Shown one piece after another: positions 42,316-50,315 of a DNA stretch of 64,000 bases (its first letter is position 1; each line of letters starts with the position of its first letter). The translations under genes were made by a program, and so were the position numbers. A model generated the notes under the pieces. It was not told the origin of the DNA. It made no database searches and worked only from the letters and a program-made list of their open reading frames with translations. Origin of the DNA: Phycisphaerae bacterium RAS2 (lineage in GTDB: Bacteria; Planctomycetota; Phycisphaerae; UBA1845; UTPLA1); assembly GCA_007753915.1 (NCBI GenBank), contig CP036352.1, positions 1,674,001-1,738,000 on the forward strand. Direction: 5' to 3'.

Positions 42316-44244
42316 TTGGCCGACCGGATTGCGAGGCGGAGCATGTCGGGACTTGAGCGCGAAGTCAAATCGGCGCAGAGGCGCTTGTGGCTGGATCGCT
42401 GGCTTCGCCTCTGGGGCTGGTCGTTGCTATGGTGCGCCGGCGCGTGGATGCTGCTCATCGTGGCGGATCGGTTGTTCGCGCTGCGGATTCCCATGAAATG
42501 GGCGGCGGGCGCTGCCGGTGGATTGAGCCTCGCTGTGTCGTGTACCTGGTTTGCGATGACGCGTGAGGCGACGCTGGTGGCGGCGCGCGCGCTGGACGCT
42601 GCTGCGGGGTTGCGCGAGCGCGTCTCAACCAGCCTTGCGCTGGAAGCTGCAGGTCCCGGGGCGAATTCGGAAGACCCCTTCGCCCAGGCCGTCTTGGCGG
42701 ACGCCGAGAATCGGCTTGCCGGTGTTCGCGCGAACCGCCTGATTCGGGTGCGCTGGTCGCGGTCAATGACCTTCGGCGCGACGATGGTGCTGGCGGCGGC
42801 GCTGACCCTTCTGCTTCCCGAGTTTGACATTTTGAAGAAAAACGAAAGTCGGGCGCAGGCCGAGGCTCGGCTGGCGGCTCTGAACCGGGTGCGCAGCACC
42901 GTGGCCAAGCCGGTGACGGCGATGCAGCAGATCGCCGACAAGCAGGGCGATGAAGCGCTGAAGTCACAGGTGGAGCAGTTGGAGCGGGCGCTGGAGCGCG
43001 ATCCGAACGCGGATGCCGAGGCCATTCGCCGGGAGGCCGCGAAACAACTGGACAAGCTTCAGGAAGCCTTGCGCAAGAAGACCGAAGAAGACCGATTCCG
43101 CGCACTGGACGAGACAAAAAAGCAATTGAATCGGATGGGCAAACCGGAAGATCCGAAGGGGCAGGCCGCAAAGCTGATGGAGAGCCTCGCGGCGGGTGAT
43201 TTTGATTCGGCCCGCGATCAGGCGAAAAAGCTCCAGGAGGAACTGGCCAAGCGGGCTAAGGAGGGCAGCCCCGACGCCGAGAAGTCGAAAGCGCTTCAGA
43301 AGCAGCTTGACGAGCTTGCGGAAAAACTCAAGAAGGCCGCGGAGGACAAGCAGACCGAGCGCGAAATGAAGAACGCCGGCCTCACCGAGGAACAGGTGAA
43401 AAAAGTCCTCGATACACTGGCCAAGAAGGACAAACAGCAGCTTGAGAAGCTGGCCAGGGAACTGGCCGAGCAGTTGAAAGACAAGGGCATCACGGAAGAA
43501 CAGATCAAGCAGATGGCGCAAAAGGCCCAGCAACGGCAGCAGGCATCGCAGCAGTGCAAGAGCCTCGGTGACCAGATGGGTCAGGCCGGGCGACAACTGG
43601 AGGCAGGCGACACGGAAGCGGCGGCCAGCGAAATGGGCGAGGCCGCGGAGATGCTTAGCGAAATGGAGCAGGTCGAACAGGCCATGAATGAAATGGACGC
43701 GCAGATGTCGCAGTTGGCGGACGCGCGCGATGAGTTATCCGGAGACGGCGACAACCACGGCGATGGCGAGGGGGACGGCGAAGGCAACGGTGAAAGCGGC
43801 AAGTGCGGCAGTTGCAACGGCACCGGGTTTCGAAAGGATGGCTCGCTGTGCGGCGGCTGCGAGGGGACAGGCAGTGGGAAGGGCAGCGGGAGTGGCAAGG
43901 GAAGGCCGGGGCGCGGCCACGGATCGGGCCGGCGAAATATTGACGACACGACCGACGTGGATTTTGTGAACAAGAAGGACAAGGGCAAGCTGACCAAGGC
44001 GGGCCAGGTCATCGGGCAGCAATTCATCAAGGGCGAGCAGTTAAAAGGCAAGTCGGACATTGAGCTGGTTGATGTGTCGCGCGCGGCCGAAGTCGACGCC
44101 GCCGACGCCATCAACAAGGACCGCATTCCGCGAGCCTATCGCAAGGGCGTGAAGAATTACTTCGACCGACTCGGCGACGGCCTCGGCAAGCGGGACACTC
44201 CACCGAAGGACGACAAGCCCAAAGACGCGGAGAAGAAGCCCTAG
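42316..44244 (+). CDS. DUF4175-like coiled-coil membrane protein with half DnaJ zinc motif
   Basis: A 642-residue protein. Helices are LWGWSLLWCAGAWMLLIVAD, WAAGAAGGLSLAVSCTWFAM and MTFGATMVLAAALTLLLP, with a LRERVSTSLALEA motif between, like the DUF4175-like protein of the MoxR operon. Residues about 185-470 are a very long charged coiled coil (Lys/Glu/Gln-rich). Then comes an Asp/Gly-rich linker and two CxxCxGxG units, CGSCNGTGF and CGGCEGTGS (Cys497, 500, 512, 515), half of a DnaJ zinc finger, within a Gly/Ser/Lys/Arg-rich region. The start is TTG, chosen because TAGGAGGG ends 5 bases upstream; an ATG at 42343 is the alternative. Confidence 0.78.
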   Translation: MADRIARRSMSGLEREVKSAQRRLWLDRWLRLWGWSLLWCAGAWMLLIVADRLFALRIPMKWAAGAAGGLSLAVSCTWFAMTREATLVAARALDAAAGLRERVSTSLALEAAGPGANSEDPFAQAVLADAENRLAGVRANRLIRVRWSRSMTFGATMVLAAALTLLLPEFDILKKNESRAQAEARLAALNRVRSTVAKPVTAMQQIADKQGDEALKSQVEQLERALERDPNADAEAIRREAAKQLDKLQEALRKKTEEDRFRALDETKKQLNRMGKPEDPKGQAAKLMESLAAGDFDSARDQAKKLQEELAKRAKEGSPDAEKSKALQKQLDELAEKLKKAAEDKQTEREMKNAGLTEEQVKKVLDTLAKKDKQQLEKLARELAEQLKDKGITEEQIKQMAQKAQQRQQASQQCKSLGDQMGQAGRQLEAGDTEAAASEMGEAAEMLSEMEQVEQAMNEMDAQMSQLADARDELSGDGDNHGDGEGDGEGNGESGKCGSCNGTGFRKDGSLCGGCEGTGSGKGSGSGKGRPGRGHGSGRRNIDDTTDVDFVNKKDKGKLTKAGQVIGQQFIKGEQLKGKSDIELVDVSRAAEVDAADAINKDRIPRAYRKGVKNYFDRLGDGLGKRDTPPKDDKPKDAEKKP

Positions 44245-44482
44245 GAGCACTTTCAAAGCTCATTCTGCTTTCTTTGGAAGAGGGCTGGAGTGAGAGTAGG
44301 TTGTTTCGCTTGAAGTGGTTTCTCCCCACACTCGAACCTTCCTCCCGAAAGCAGATAAGTTTTATACCGACGTCAAGATCCGTGCATTGCATGGTTGCGA
44401 TGCTTCCAATGTGCGTCAGCCTAAGCCACCCAAGTCTGTTCGAGATGCGAAAACACGATAGATCAGCAGAAGGGCGAGCGTG

Positions 44483-45403
44483 ATGGCCGGACTGGACGGA
44501 CAGCGCGTTTGGGTCCCGGGCGGGACGGGCCTTCTGGGGACACCGCTGGTGCGTCGATTGCGCGAGGCCGGAGCGGATGTCCGCGCGGACGACGCCTCAA
44601 CGTGCGACATCACGCGCGCGGTGCAGGTTGCGGCAGTCACGAAGGAATTTGTTCCCCAGGTCGTGATCAACTGCGCGGCGTTTACGCAGGTCGATGCGTG
44701 CGAGACAGGTGAGGCCGAAGCGATGGCGGTCAACGCCGATGGAGCGGGGCACGTCGCCGCCGCGGCGCAAAGGGTTGGGGCGAGGCTCGTCCAGATTTCG
44801 ACCGATTATGTATTTGCAAGTGCGCCCGATTCGCACCAAGGCGCGACGCCACGTCGCGCGTGGCGAGTGGACGATGCAGCCGGGCCGCCCGAAGCGCTAT
44901 GTGCCTATGGTCGAACGAAGCTGGCAGGCGAACAGCGCGTGTTGAAGGCGGATTCGGGGGCGCTGATTGTCCGTACGGCATGGTTGTACGGCCGCGATGG
45001 GCCGGGCTTTCCGCAGGCGATCCTCCGGCAGGCGCGGGCCGGCGGGCCGTTGCGGGTCGTCGATGACCAAACCGGCTCGCCGAGTTACGCGGAGGATGTT
45101 GCGGATGCGATCGTGCGCCTGGTCCTCGCCGAGGCCGACCGGGCGAACCGTGTTGTGCATGTGACGAATGCCGGCATCGCCACGTGGTGCGATTTCGCCA
45201 GGTCTCTTGTCGATCTCGCTGGAATAAAGACAGACGTCATACCAATCACGACGGCGGAATCGGGCCGCGCCGCGCGAAGGTCGGCCTGGAGCGTGCTGGA
45301 CACGACGTTGTACGAGCAATTGACGCATCACACGGTGCGAAGCTGGCGCGACGCGGTAACGGACTTCTTGCAGAACGATTTACGCGATCGCGCGCCCGAT
45401 TGA
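44483..45403 (+). CDS. rfbD: dTDP-4-dehydrorhamnose reductase
   Basis: A 306-residue short-chain reductase of the RmlD family, the last step of dTDP-L-rhamnose synthesis for envelope glycans. Visible are GGTGLLGTPLVRRL (NAD(P)-binding), VINCAAFTQVDACE, NADGAGHVAAAA, QISTDYVFA (Ser/Thr and the conserved DYVF), and AYGRTKLAGEQ (Tyr and Lys of the YxxxK triad), followed by IVRTAWLYG and VDDQTGSPSYAEDVA. Other rhamnose genes are absent here. ATG at 44483, directly after an in-frame GTG at 44480; GGGCGAG lies upstream. A 235-base spacer without visible features separates it from the coiled-coil gene. Confidence 0.9.
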   Translation: MAGLDGQRVWVPGGTGLLGTPLVRRLREAGADVRADDASTCDITRAVQVAAVTKEFVPQVVINCAAFTQVDACETGEAEAMAVNADGAGHVAAAAQRVGARLVQISTDYVFASAPDSHQGATPRRAWRVDDAAGPPEALCAYGRTKLAGEQRVLKADSGALIVRTAWLYGRDGPGFPQAILRQARAGGPLRVVDDQTGSPSYAEDVADAIVRLVLAEADRANRVVHVTNAGIATWCDFARSLVDLAGIKTDVIPITTAESGRAARRSAWSVLDTTLYEQLTHHTVRSWRDAVTDFLQNDLRDRAPD

Positions 45404-45783
45404 GACACGTCCATGACGCCAGCGCCCCACAGGCGATGCGCCTGTTCCAAGATTCACAAGCGATGTAACCCTTGGCGCCTCAAGCGACTATCACCAAGTC
45501 ATCACAAGAACCATTGACGGACAATTTTGGCGTGCGTACGGTTAGACGACAACTTCGAAGCCGGTCATCGGCATTCGGCGTTCGTCGGCTCGCGTGACGT
45601 GGGTAGCACGCGAGCGATTTCGCGAGTTCGGAATTGAGGGAACGAAGCAGAGAGATTCTCGTGGAATCTCGCCGGCTCCCCGTCCGCGCCGGTCATGAGG
45701 AACTGCTTGGTCGACGTCATGATGCCACGCTCGGGTTGAAGGCGGACGGCTTCAACGATGCGCGATGGCAACAAGGTGAAGCC
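45404..45783 (+). other. 380-base gap before the WG-repeat gene
   Basis: A perfect hairpin ACAGGCG-ATG-CGCCTGT (45429-45445) follows the reductase stop and may end its transcript, though no T-run follows. The rest has no convincing gene or promoter; the frame of the WG-repeat gene is open from 45634 but shows no family similarity before the ATG at 45784. Confidence 0.45.
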
Positions 45784-46800
45784 ATGAAGGTCAAGGCACT
45801 TGGAATGGGGGTCGTTGCCGTCCTGATGCTGGGAACCTCGGCGGCTGCACAAATGTTCAAGGGCGATGGGTTGTATCCCATCGAGCGCGACGGCAGACAC
45901 GGATTCATCGACGGGCGCGGCGCGGTCGTCGTGGAGCCGGTCTACAAAGACGCCGGGCTGTCGTCGGAAGGACTGGTTCGTGTTTCGAACGACGGGAAGT
46001 GGGGGTTTGTCGATATGTCGGGGAAGCTGATCATTCCGCCGCAGTTCGCAAGGGCGGAAGACTTCCACGACGGCATGGCCAGGGTTTACAAGCCGGAGCT
46101 TATCGGCGGGAAGCACGGTTTCGTGGACCGCGCCGGTAAGATGATTGTCGATTACTTGTACGCCGATGCCGGCGACTTCCACGACGGCCTTGCCCGCGTG
46201 AAAACCGGCGATGGTTGGGGCTATATCGACAAGACCGGCCGGTTGGCCATTAGTCACCAGTTTGACGAAGCCCTGGACTTTTCCGACGGCCTGGCGTGTG
46301 TCAAAGCCGGCGGGAAATGGGGCGGTCGCTACGGGTACATCGACAAGGACGGCCGGTTTGTCATCAACCCGCGTTACGAAAAGGCCGGCTCGTTCAATGA
46401 CGGTCTGGCGCCGGTCGAGCAGGATGGCAAATGGGGCTACATCGGCAAGGACGGTGAGCTTGCGATCAAGCCCCAGTTCGCCGCGGCGGATATCTTCTGC
46501 AACGGTGTGGCGCGCGTACGCGTCGGATCGATCGGCGCGACGTACGGCTTTATCGACAAGTCCGGTAAGCTCGTCGCGAATCCGAAGTTCGACGATGCCC
46601 GCGCCTGTCTGGACGATCGCGCCGCGGTGAAGGTCGATGGAAAATGGGGCTTCATCGATCCGAAGGGTCGGCTCGTCGTGAAGGCCCAATTCGACGATGC
46701 CGAGGACTTCGTGAACGGCCTGGCCCGCGTTCAGCGCGACGGCGACTGGATCTGGATTGATCCGACCGGCCGTGTCGTGTGGGACGGCCTCGGGAAATAG
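45784..46800 (+). CDS. Exported WG-repeat protein
   Basis: A 338-residue protein: signal peptide (LGMGVVAVLMLGTSAAAQ) and then about nine WG beta-repeats, each with the pattern DGKWGFVDxxGKLIIPPQFxxAxDFxDGLARV. The repeats differ mainly at the ends, and GKWGGRYGYIDKDGRFVINP is a longer variant. WG-repeat proteins are common in environmental bacteria and probably form a beta-propeller-like or solenoid surface; no enzyme site is visible. AAGGTG lies 5 bases before the ATG. A GC-rich hairpin follows the stop. Confidence 0.9.
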   Translation: MKVKALGMGVVAVLMLGTSAAAQMFKGDGLYPIERDGRHGFIDGRGAVVVEPVYKDAGLSSEGLVRVSNDGKWGFVDMSGKLIIPPQFARAEDFHDGMARVYKPELIGGKHGFVDRAGKMIVDYLYADAGDFHDGLARVKTGDGWGYIDKTGRLAISHQFDEALDFSDGLACVKAGGKWGGRYGYIDKDGRFVINPRYEKAGSFNDGLAPVEQDGKWGYIGKDGELAIKPQFAAADIFCNGVARVRVGSIGATYGFIDKSGKLVANPKFDDARACLDDRAAVKVDGKWGFIDPKGRLVVKAQFDDAEDFVNGLARVQRDGDWIWIDPTGRVVWDGLGK

Positions 46801-46819
46801 TCTCTTCCTCCGTTCCGGG

Positions 46820-46859
46820 GCGCACCGCGCAGAGCATTTCCACGCTTGGCGCGGTGCGC
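46820..46859 (+). terminator. GC-rich hairpin after the WG-repeat gene
   Basis: GCGCACCGCGC (46820-46830) pairs perfectly over 11 bp with GCGCGGTGCGC (46849-46859). No T-run follows, so it may be an intrinsic terminator of the T-less kind or an mRNA 3' end stabiliser. Confidence 0.5.
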
Positions 46860-46959
46860 TCACCGGAATTCCCCCGTGCCTCCGCGTCGGGGAGATTCGC
46901 CTCGCGACCGGGTCATGACGCTCGCACCGCGGACCCACAACGTGCGAAAGGAACGTGAC

Positions 46960-47424
46960 ATGACTGCAAAATCAAGACAGTTTGCGAAAAATTGGCGATT
47001 CGTAGCAATGAGTGTCTTCTTTGTGGCATCGCTATCCGGGTGCGAGGCGCTCATCGGGCTGCTGGGTCTGCCGATTACCACTGTGCGCCTGGTGAACGAC
47101 AGCGACTTTGCGATCCGCGTCACCGTCGTATATGCCGATGATCAGAACCTGCCGCGCGAGATTCTCGAAGAAGTGGGCACGCACCTGGAGTATGACCTCG
47201 CCGCGGGGCAGGTCGCGTCGTTCGCCCGGGACTGTGACGCGTTGCAGATTGTGGCGATCGAACGCGCGGAGCTGATGGTGATCGGCGGCTCGGGGCCAAG
47301 CGCGGAGTCCGAGACGCTGCGCGACGGCGCTGATTTCGGCTGTCGCGACATCATCACGTTCACGTTTGACCACTCCGATGCCGTCACGGACTTCGACGTG
47401 ACCGCGTCGGTGGAGGACCGCTAG
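46960..47424 (+). CDS. Small lipoprotein of unknown function
   Basis: A 154-residue protein with a lipoprotein signal: basic N-terminus, hydrophobic FVAMSVFFVASLSGC with the lipobox LSGC (Cys28). The mature part is a small acidic beta-sandwich-like domain (TTVRLVNDSDFAIRVTVVYA, then a C-terminal DIITFTFDHSDAVTDFDV), with two further cysteines that could pair. No family recognised. AAAGGA precedes the ATG at 46960. The frame is open from 46846 but the lipoprotein signal fixes the start. It converges with the second dehydrogenase gene; an inverted repeat of CGCCGGCG at 47431 and 47452 lies between. Confidence 0.75.
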   Translation: MTAKSRQFAKNWRFVAMSVFFVASLSGCEALIGLLGLPITTVRLVNDSDFAIRVTVVYADDQNLPREILEEVGTHLEYDLAAGQVASFARDCDALQIVAIERAELMVIGGSGPSAESETLRDGADFGCRDIITFTFDHSDAVTDFDVTASVEDR

Positions 47425-47575
47425 GGAATTCGCCGGCGGGCATCAATGGTTAGCACGCCGGCGTCAGATTCGGGAGGGAGGCGGGATGACACATCTCTTG
47501 CTCGCTCCTCCGCTCGCCTTCCTCCCTCTCCTGCATTGCGCCAAGCTCGCGCATGCGTTGCGCCGGCGCGGCGCG

Positions 47576-48826
47576 CTACACCCAGCCGCGGAGCTTGCAC
47601 GCCTCGGCCACGCGGGCCACGCTGACCATGTAAGCAGCCAATCTCATGTGCACTTTCGCCTGCTCGCGCGTCTTCCACACAGAGTTGAAGGCGTCGGTCA
47701 TGTGGCGGTCGAGTTGCGAGTACACGGCCTCGATGGACCAGTAGTAGTTGTACGTGTTCTGCACCTGTTCGAGGTAGCTCACAGTCACGCCGCCGGCGTT
47801 GGCCATGAAGTCGGGCAGCACGAGGATGCCCTTCTTGTGCAGAATCGCATCGGCGTCGGGGGTCGTCGGGCCGTTGGCCAGCTCACAGATCAGCTTGGCC
47901 TTGATGTTGTTCGCATTCGCGCCGGTGATGACGCCCTCCAGGGCCGCGGGATAAAGAATATCAACGTCTAATTCCAGCAGGTCCGCGTTGGAGATCGGTG
48001 TCGTACCGGGAAAACCGGAAACGCGCCCAGTTTCGAGCTTGTACTTGACGATTGCCTGCGGATCGAGGCCGCCCTTGGCATAGACGCCGCCGGCGGAGTC
48101 GGACACCGCCAGAAGCTTTCCGCCGCGCAGCACCTCTTGATGCAGGGTCGCGGCGAACTGGCCTGCATTGCCGAAGCCCTGAATCGCGTACGTGGCCTTA
48201 GAAGGATCGAGGTTGATCTTGGCGGCCGCCTCGCGGACGGTGTAGATGCCTCCACGCGCGGTGGCGTCGCCCCGGCCTTCGGAGCCGCCCAGCGGAAGCG
48301 GTTTGCCGGTGATGACGCCGGGATGGCTGTGCCCGACGATGACTTCGTACTCATCCATCATCCAGGCCATGATCTGCGGGGTCGTGTAGACGTCCGGCGC
48401 GGGCACGTCCTTGTGGACGCCGAGTTCACGCGCGACGGCGCGGATGTAGGTGCGAGCCAGCCGCTCTTTTTCGGTTTCCGAGAGTTCCTTGGGGTTGCAG
48501 ATGATGCCGCCCTTGCCGCCGCCGAGGGGGATGTTGACCACGGCGCACTTCCAGGTCATCCAGGCCGCGAGCGCGCGAACCGTGTCGATGGTCTCGTCGG
48601 GATGCCAGCGGATGCCGCCCTTGGTCGGGCCGCGCGCGGCGTTGTATTGAACGCGGTAGGCGTGAAAGACGCGTGTCTTACCGGTGTCCATCTTGACGGG
48701 CAGCGTGAAGTGAAACTCCTTCATCGGCCAGCGCAGCAGTTCGTGGGTGGCGGTGTCGAGTCCGAGCTTGGCGGCGGCTTCGTCGAGTTGCTGCTGGGCG
48801 ATCTTGAACGGGTTCATCTCGGCCAT
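47576..48826 (-). CDS. Glutamate dehydrogenase family protein, copy 2
   Basis: A 416-residue Glu/Leu/Phe/Val dehydrogenase. It has [13 protein letters not shown] (Lys69), [19 protein letters not shown] (Lys93, Lys105), [20 protein letters not shown] and the nucleotide-binding [22 protein letters not shown] in place of GPYKGG and a shorter N-terminus separate it from the copy at 38224-39573; the two are about as different as separate subfamilies. Glutamate is the likely substrate because the catalytic lysines match. It may serve catabolism while the other serves assimilation, but cofactor choice cannot be read with certainty. AGGAG lies 9 bases before the ATG. Confidence 0.88.
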   Translation of the reverse strand: MAEMNPFKIAQQQLDEAAAKLGLDTATHELLRWPMKEFHFTLPVKMDTGKTRVFHAYRVQYNAARGPTKGGIRWHPDETIDTVRALAAWMTWKCAVVNIPLGGGKGGIICNPKELSETEKERLARTYIRAVARELGVHKDVPAPDVYTTPQIMAWMMDEYEVIVGHSHPGVITGKPLPLGGSEGRGDATARGGIYTVREAAAKINLDPSKATYAIQGFGNAGQFAATLHQEVLRGGKLLAVSDSAGGVYAKGGLDPQAIVKYKLETGRVSGFPGTTPISNADLLELDVDILYPAALEGVITGANANNIKAKLICELANGPTTPDADAILHKKGILVLPDFMANAGGVTVSYLEQVQNTYNYYWSIEAVYSQLDRHMTDAFNSVWKTREQAKVHMRLAAYMVSVARVAEACKLRGWV

Positions 48827-48898
48827 GGTCGATTGCTCCTTGCGTAGTGGCTTGGCTCGAAGGGCCAGATGCTAACGCAGCCGAGCGATCGCGACAAA

Positions 48899-48949
48899 CC
48901 GGTCCGCACAAGCGCGGACCCGGCGCGGACCGCGTGGGTCGGCCCTACG
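48899..48949. repeat. REP-like stem-loop element
   Basis: GGTCCGC (48901-48907) and GCGGACC (48914-48920) form a 7-bp stem with a 6-base loop; a second small stem (GACC-GCGTG-GGTC) and the ending CGGCCCTACG follow. It ends with CCCTAC, like the arm of the element at 6557-6622, so they may belong to one family. It lies upstream of the second dehydrogenase gene. Confidence 0.45.
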
Positions 48950-49094
48950 CAAGAGATTATTCTGGCAATTGGTGTGCCGCCGCGCCGCCGCTATCAAGAA
49001 CGGGTTGCGAGGCGAATCGTGCAATGGATTACGACGGAAGACTTGAACGGCGCCGCGGTTGATGGGAGATTCGCCGCGAACCGCGATGGCGGAA

Positions 49095-49547
49095 TCAGCC
49101 CTTTGAGCCGGTTAGCGACTCGATAAGCGATTGCTCCTTTTCGATCAGGGTGCGCAGCGCTTCACGGAAGATGCGCTGGGAGAGGAACGGATCGCCCAGG
49201 AGAATGCGACGGAACGCCGGGGCAGACCACTCCAGAATCACGGACTTTTCCGCAGCCCGGACCGATGCCGAACGCGGGATTCCGCACAGGACGGCCAATT
49301 CGCCGACGATCGCGCCCGGCTCGGAGAATTTCAAACTCATGTCCTTTCCATCGCGCTGAACGAACACTTCAAGACGGCCGTCCAGGACCAGCAGCGCGCA
49401 TTCGGCCGCATCTTTCTCCTTGAAGACGATGTCGCCGGGGCTTAGCTCGCGAACCTGGCCGGCCTGAAGAATCGCCTGCGCGCCGTGCGGCGTAAAACCC
49501 GAAAAAAGCGGAAACCGCGTGATGGCGACATCGTATGAGTGGGACAT
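49095..49547 (-). CDS. Stand-alone cyclic-nucleotide-binding domain protein
   Basis: A 150-residue protein made almost only of a cAMP/cGMP-binding domain (CNB). The beta-roll strands run from GDIVFKEKDAAECALLVLDG, and the phosphate-binding cassette is EPGAIVGELAVLCGIPRSAS (Gly-Glu and the phosphate-contacting Arg are both present). Short helices flank it and no HTH or enzyme domain follows, so it is not a CRP-type regulator. It may bind cyclic nucleotide as a sensor subunit or have lost binding. SD GAGGA lies 7 bases before the ATG; a small hairpin (CGTGCC/GGCACG, 49560-49579) separates it from the gene upstream, 38 bases away on the same strand. Confidence 0.85.
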   Translation of the reverse strand: MSHSYDVAITRFPLFSGFTPHGAQAILQAGQVRELSPGDIVFKEKDAAECALLVLDGRLEVFVQRDGKDMSLKFSEPGAIVGELAVLCGIPRSASVRAAEKSVILEWSAPAFRRILLGDPFLSQRIFREALRTLIEKEQSLIESLTGSKG

Positions 49548-49585
49548 GTGCGAGGTCCTCGTGCCGGTTCTTTGGCACGTTCGGG

Positions 49586-50209
49586 TTACTTGAGATTGCC
49601 GAGATTTGGCTGGGTCAGCAGCTTCTGCACCAGCAGGTAATTGACGCCATGATACGCGGTCATCTCGCCGCTGACGAGGAAGACGACGGGCTTGGTCGCG
49701 CCCGACGTGACGATCTCCATGTCTTCGAGCAGCCGATTGGGCAGCAGGCGAACGGGCGGTTCAACCGGTCCCTGTCCGCGGCTTTCAAATGACAACGTGT
49801 AGTAATCCCCCTCGCGCGTGAGACGGCCGGGGCGGTCCACGATTCGGTATCCGTCGGGGTAAAGCTTGGGAACGATTGCGCCGACCGCGTTCGCAGGCAG
49901 CGCCGTCGGGTCGATGGCTGACGTTCGATCCTGGCCGGGGCGCGACGGCAGGATAACGGGTCGGGGCGTGTCGCCGGCGTCGCGCGAAAGTTCGCGCAGG
50001 ATCTCGGCGGCGCTCGGTTCGCGCCGCGGCTCGGTTTCGTCATCCGTCTGGCTCGCTGATCCACCGGAGGGGGCGGCCGGTTGCGACGACGCGGTGCCTG
50101 CCGTTGAGTCGGGCGCAGTTTGCGCGAGGAGCGGCCAGGCCACCACAAGCATCGCGCCAAACGCTCCCATTGCGACGACGCATCGATCCGTTGACGTTCT
50201 TGACTTCAT
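49586..50209 (-). CDS. Exported protein of unknown function
   Basis: A 207-residue protein with a signal peptide (VVAMGAFGAMLVVAWPLLAQ), then about 50 residues rich in Ser, Ala, Pro and acidic residues, and a C-terminal beta-rich domain of about 120 residues (AIVPKLYPDGYRIVDRPGRL, then EGDYYTLSFE and LRPNRLLED-like LLPNRLLEDMEIVTSG). No family recognised. ACAGGA precedes the ATG. It ends 38 bases before the cyclic-nucleotide-binding gene, so the two may be co-transcribed. Mature protein is probably periplasmic. Confidence 0.68.
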   Translation of the reverse strand: MKSRTSTDRCVVAMGAFGAMLVVAWPLLAQTAPDSTAGTASSQPAAPSGGSASQTDDETEPRREPSAAEILRELSRDAGDTPRPVILPSRPGQDRTSAIDPTALPANAVGAIVPKLYPDGYRIVDRPGRLTREGDYYTLSFESRGQGPVEPPVRLLPNRLLEDMEIVTSGATKPVVFLVSGEMTAYHGVNYLLVQKLLTQPNLGNLK

Positions 50210-50315
50210 GATCCTGTTCTCCGAGGCACGGCGCCGTCCGTGGCGCGCCGCCGGGATTATACCTCATTCCCTTTCGCACGAATCATTGCGACACCCGACA
50301 TACCTGTTCCGACCA

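Noticed and set aside
45565-46938. 457-codon minus-strand open frame opposite the WG-repeat gene
   Set aside because: Shadow of the repeated codons; no family similarity, while the plus frame has a signal peptide and WG repeats.
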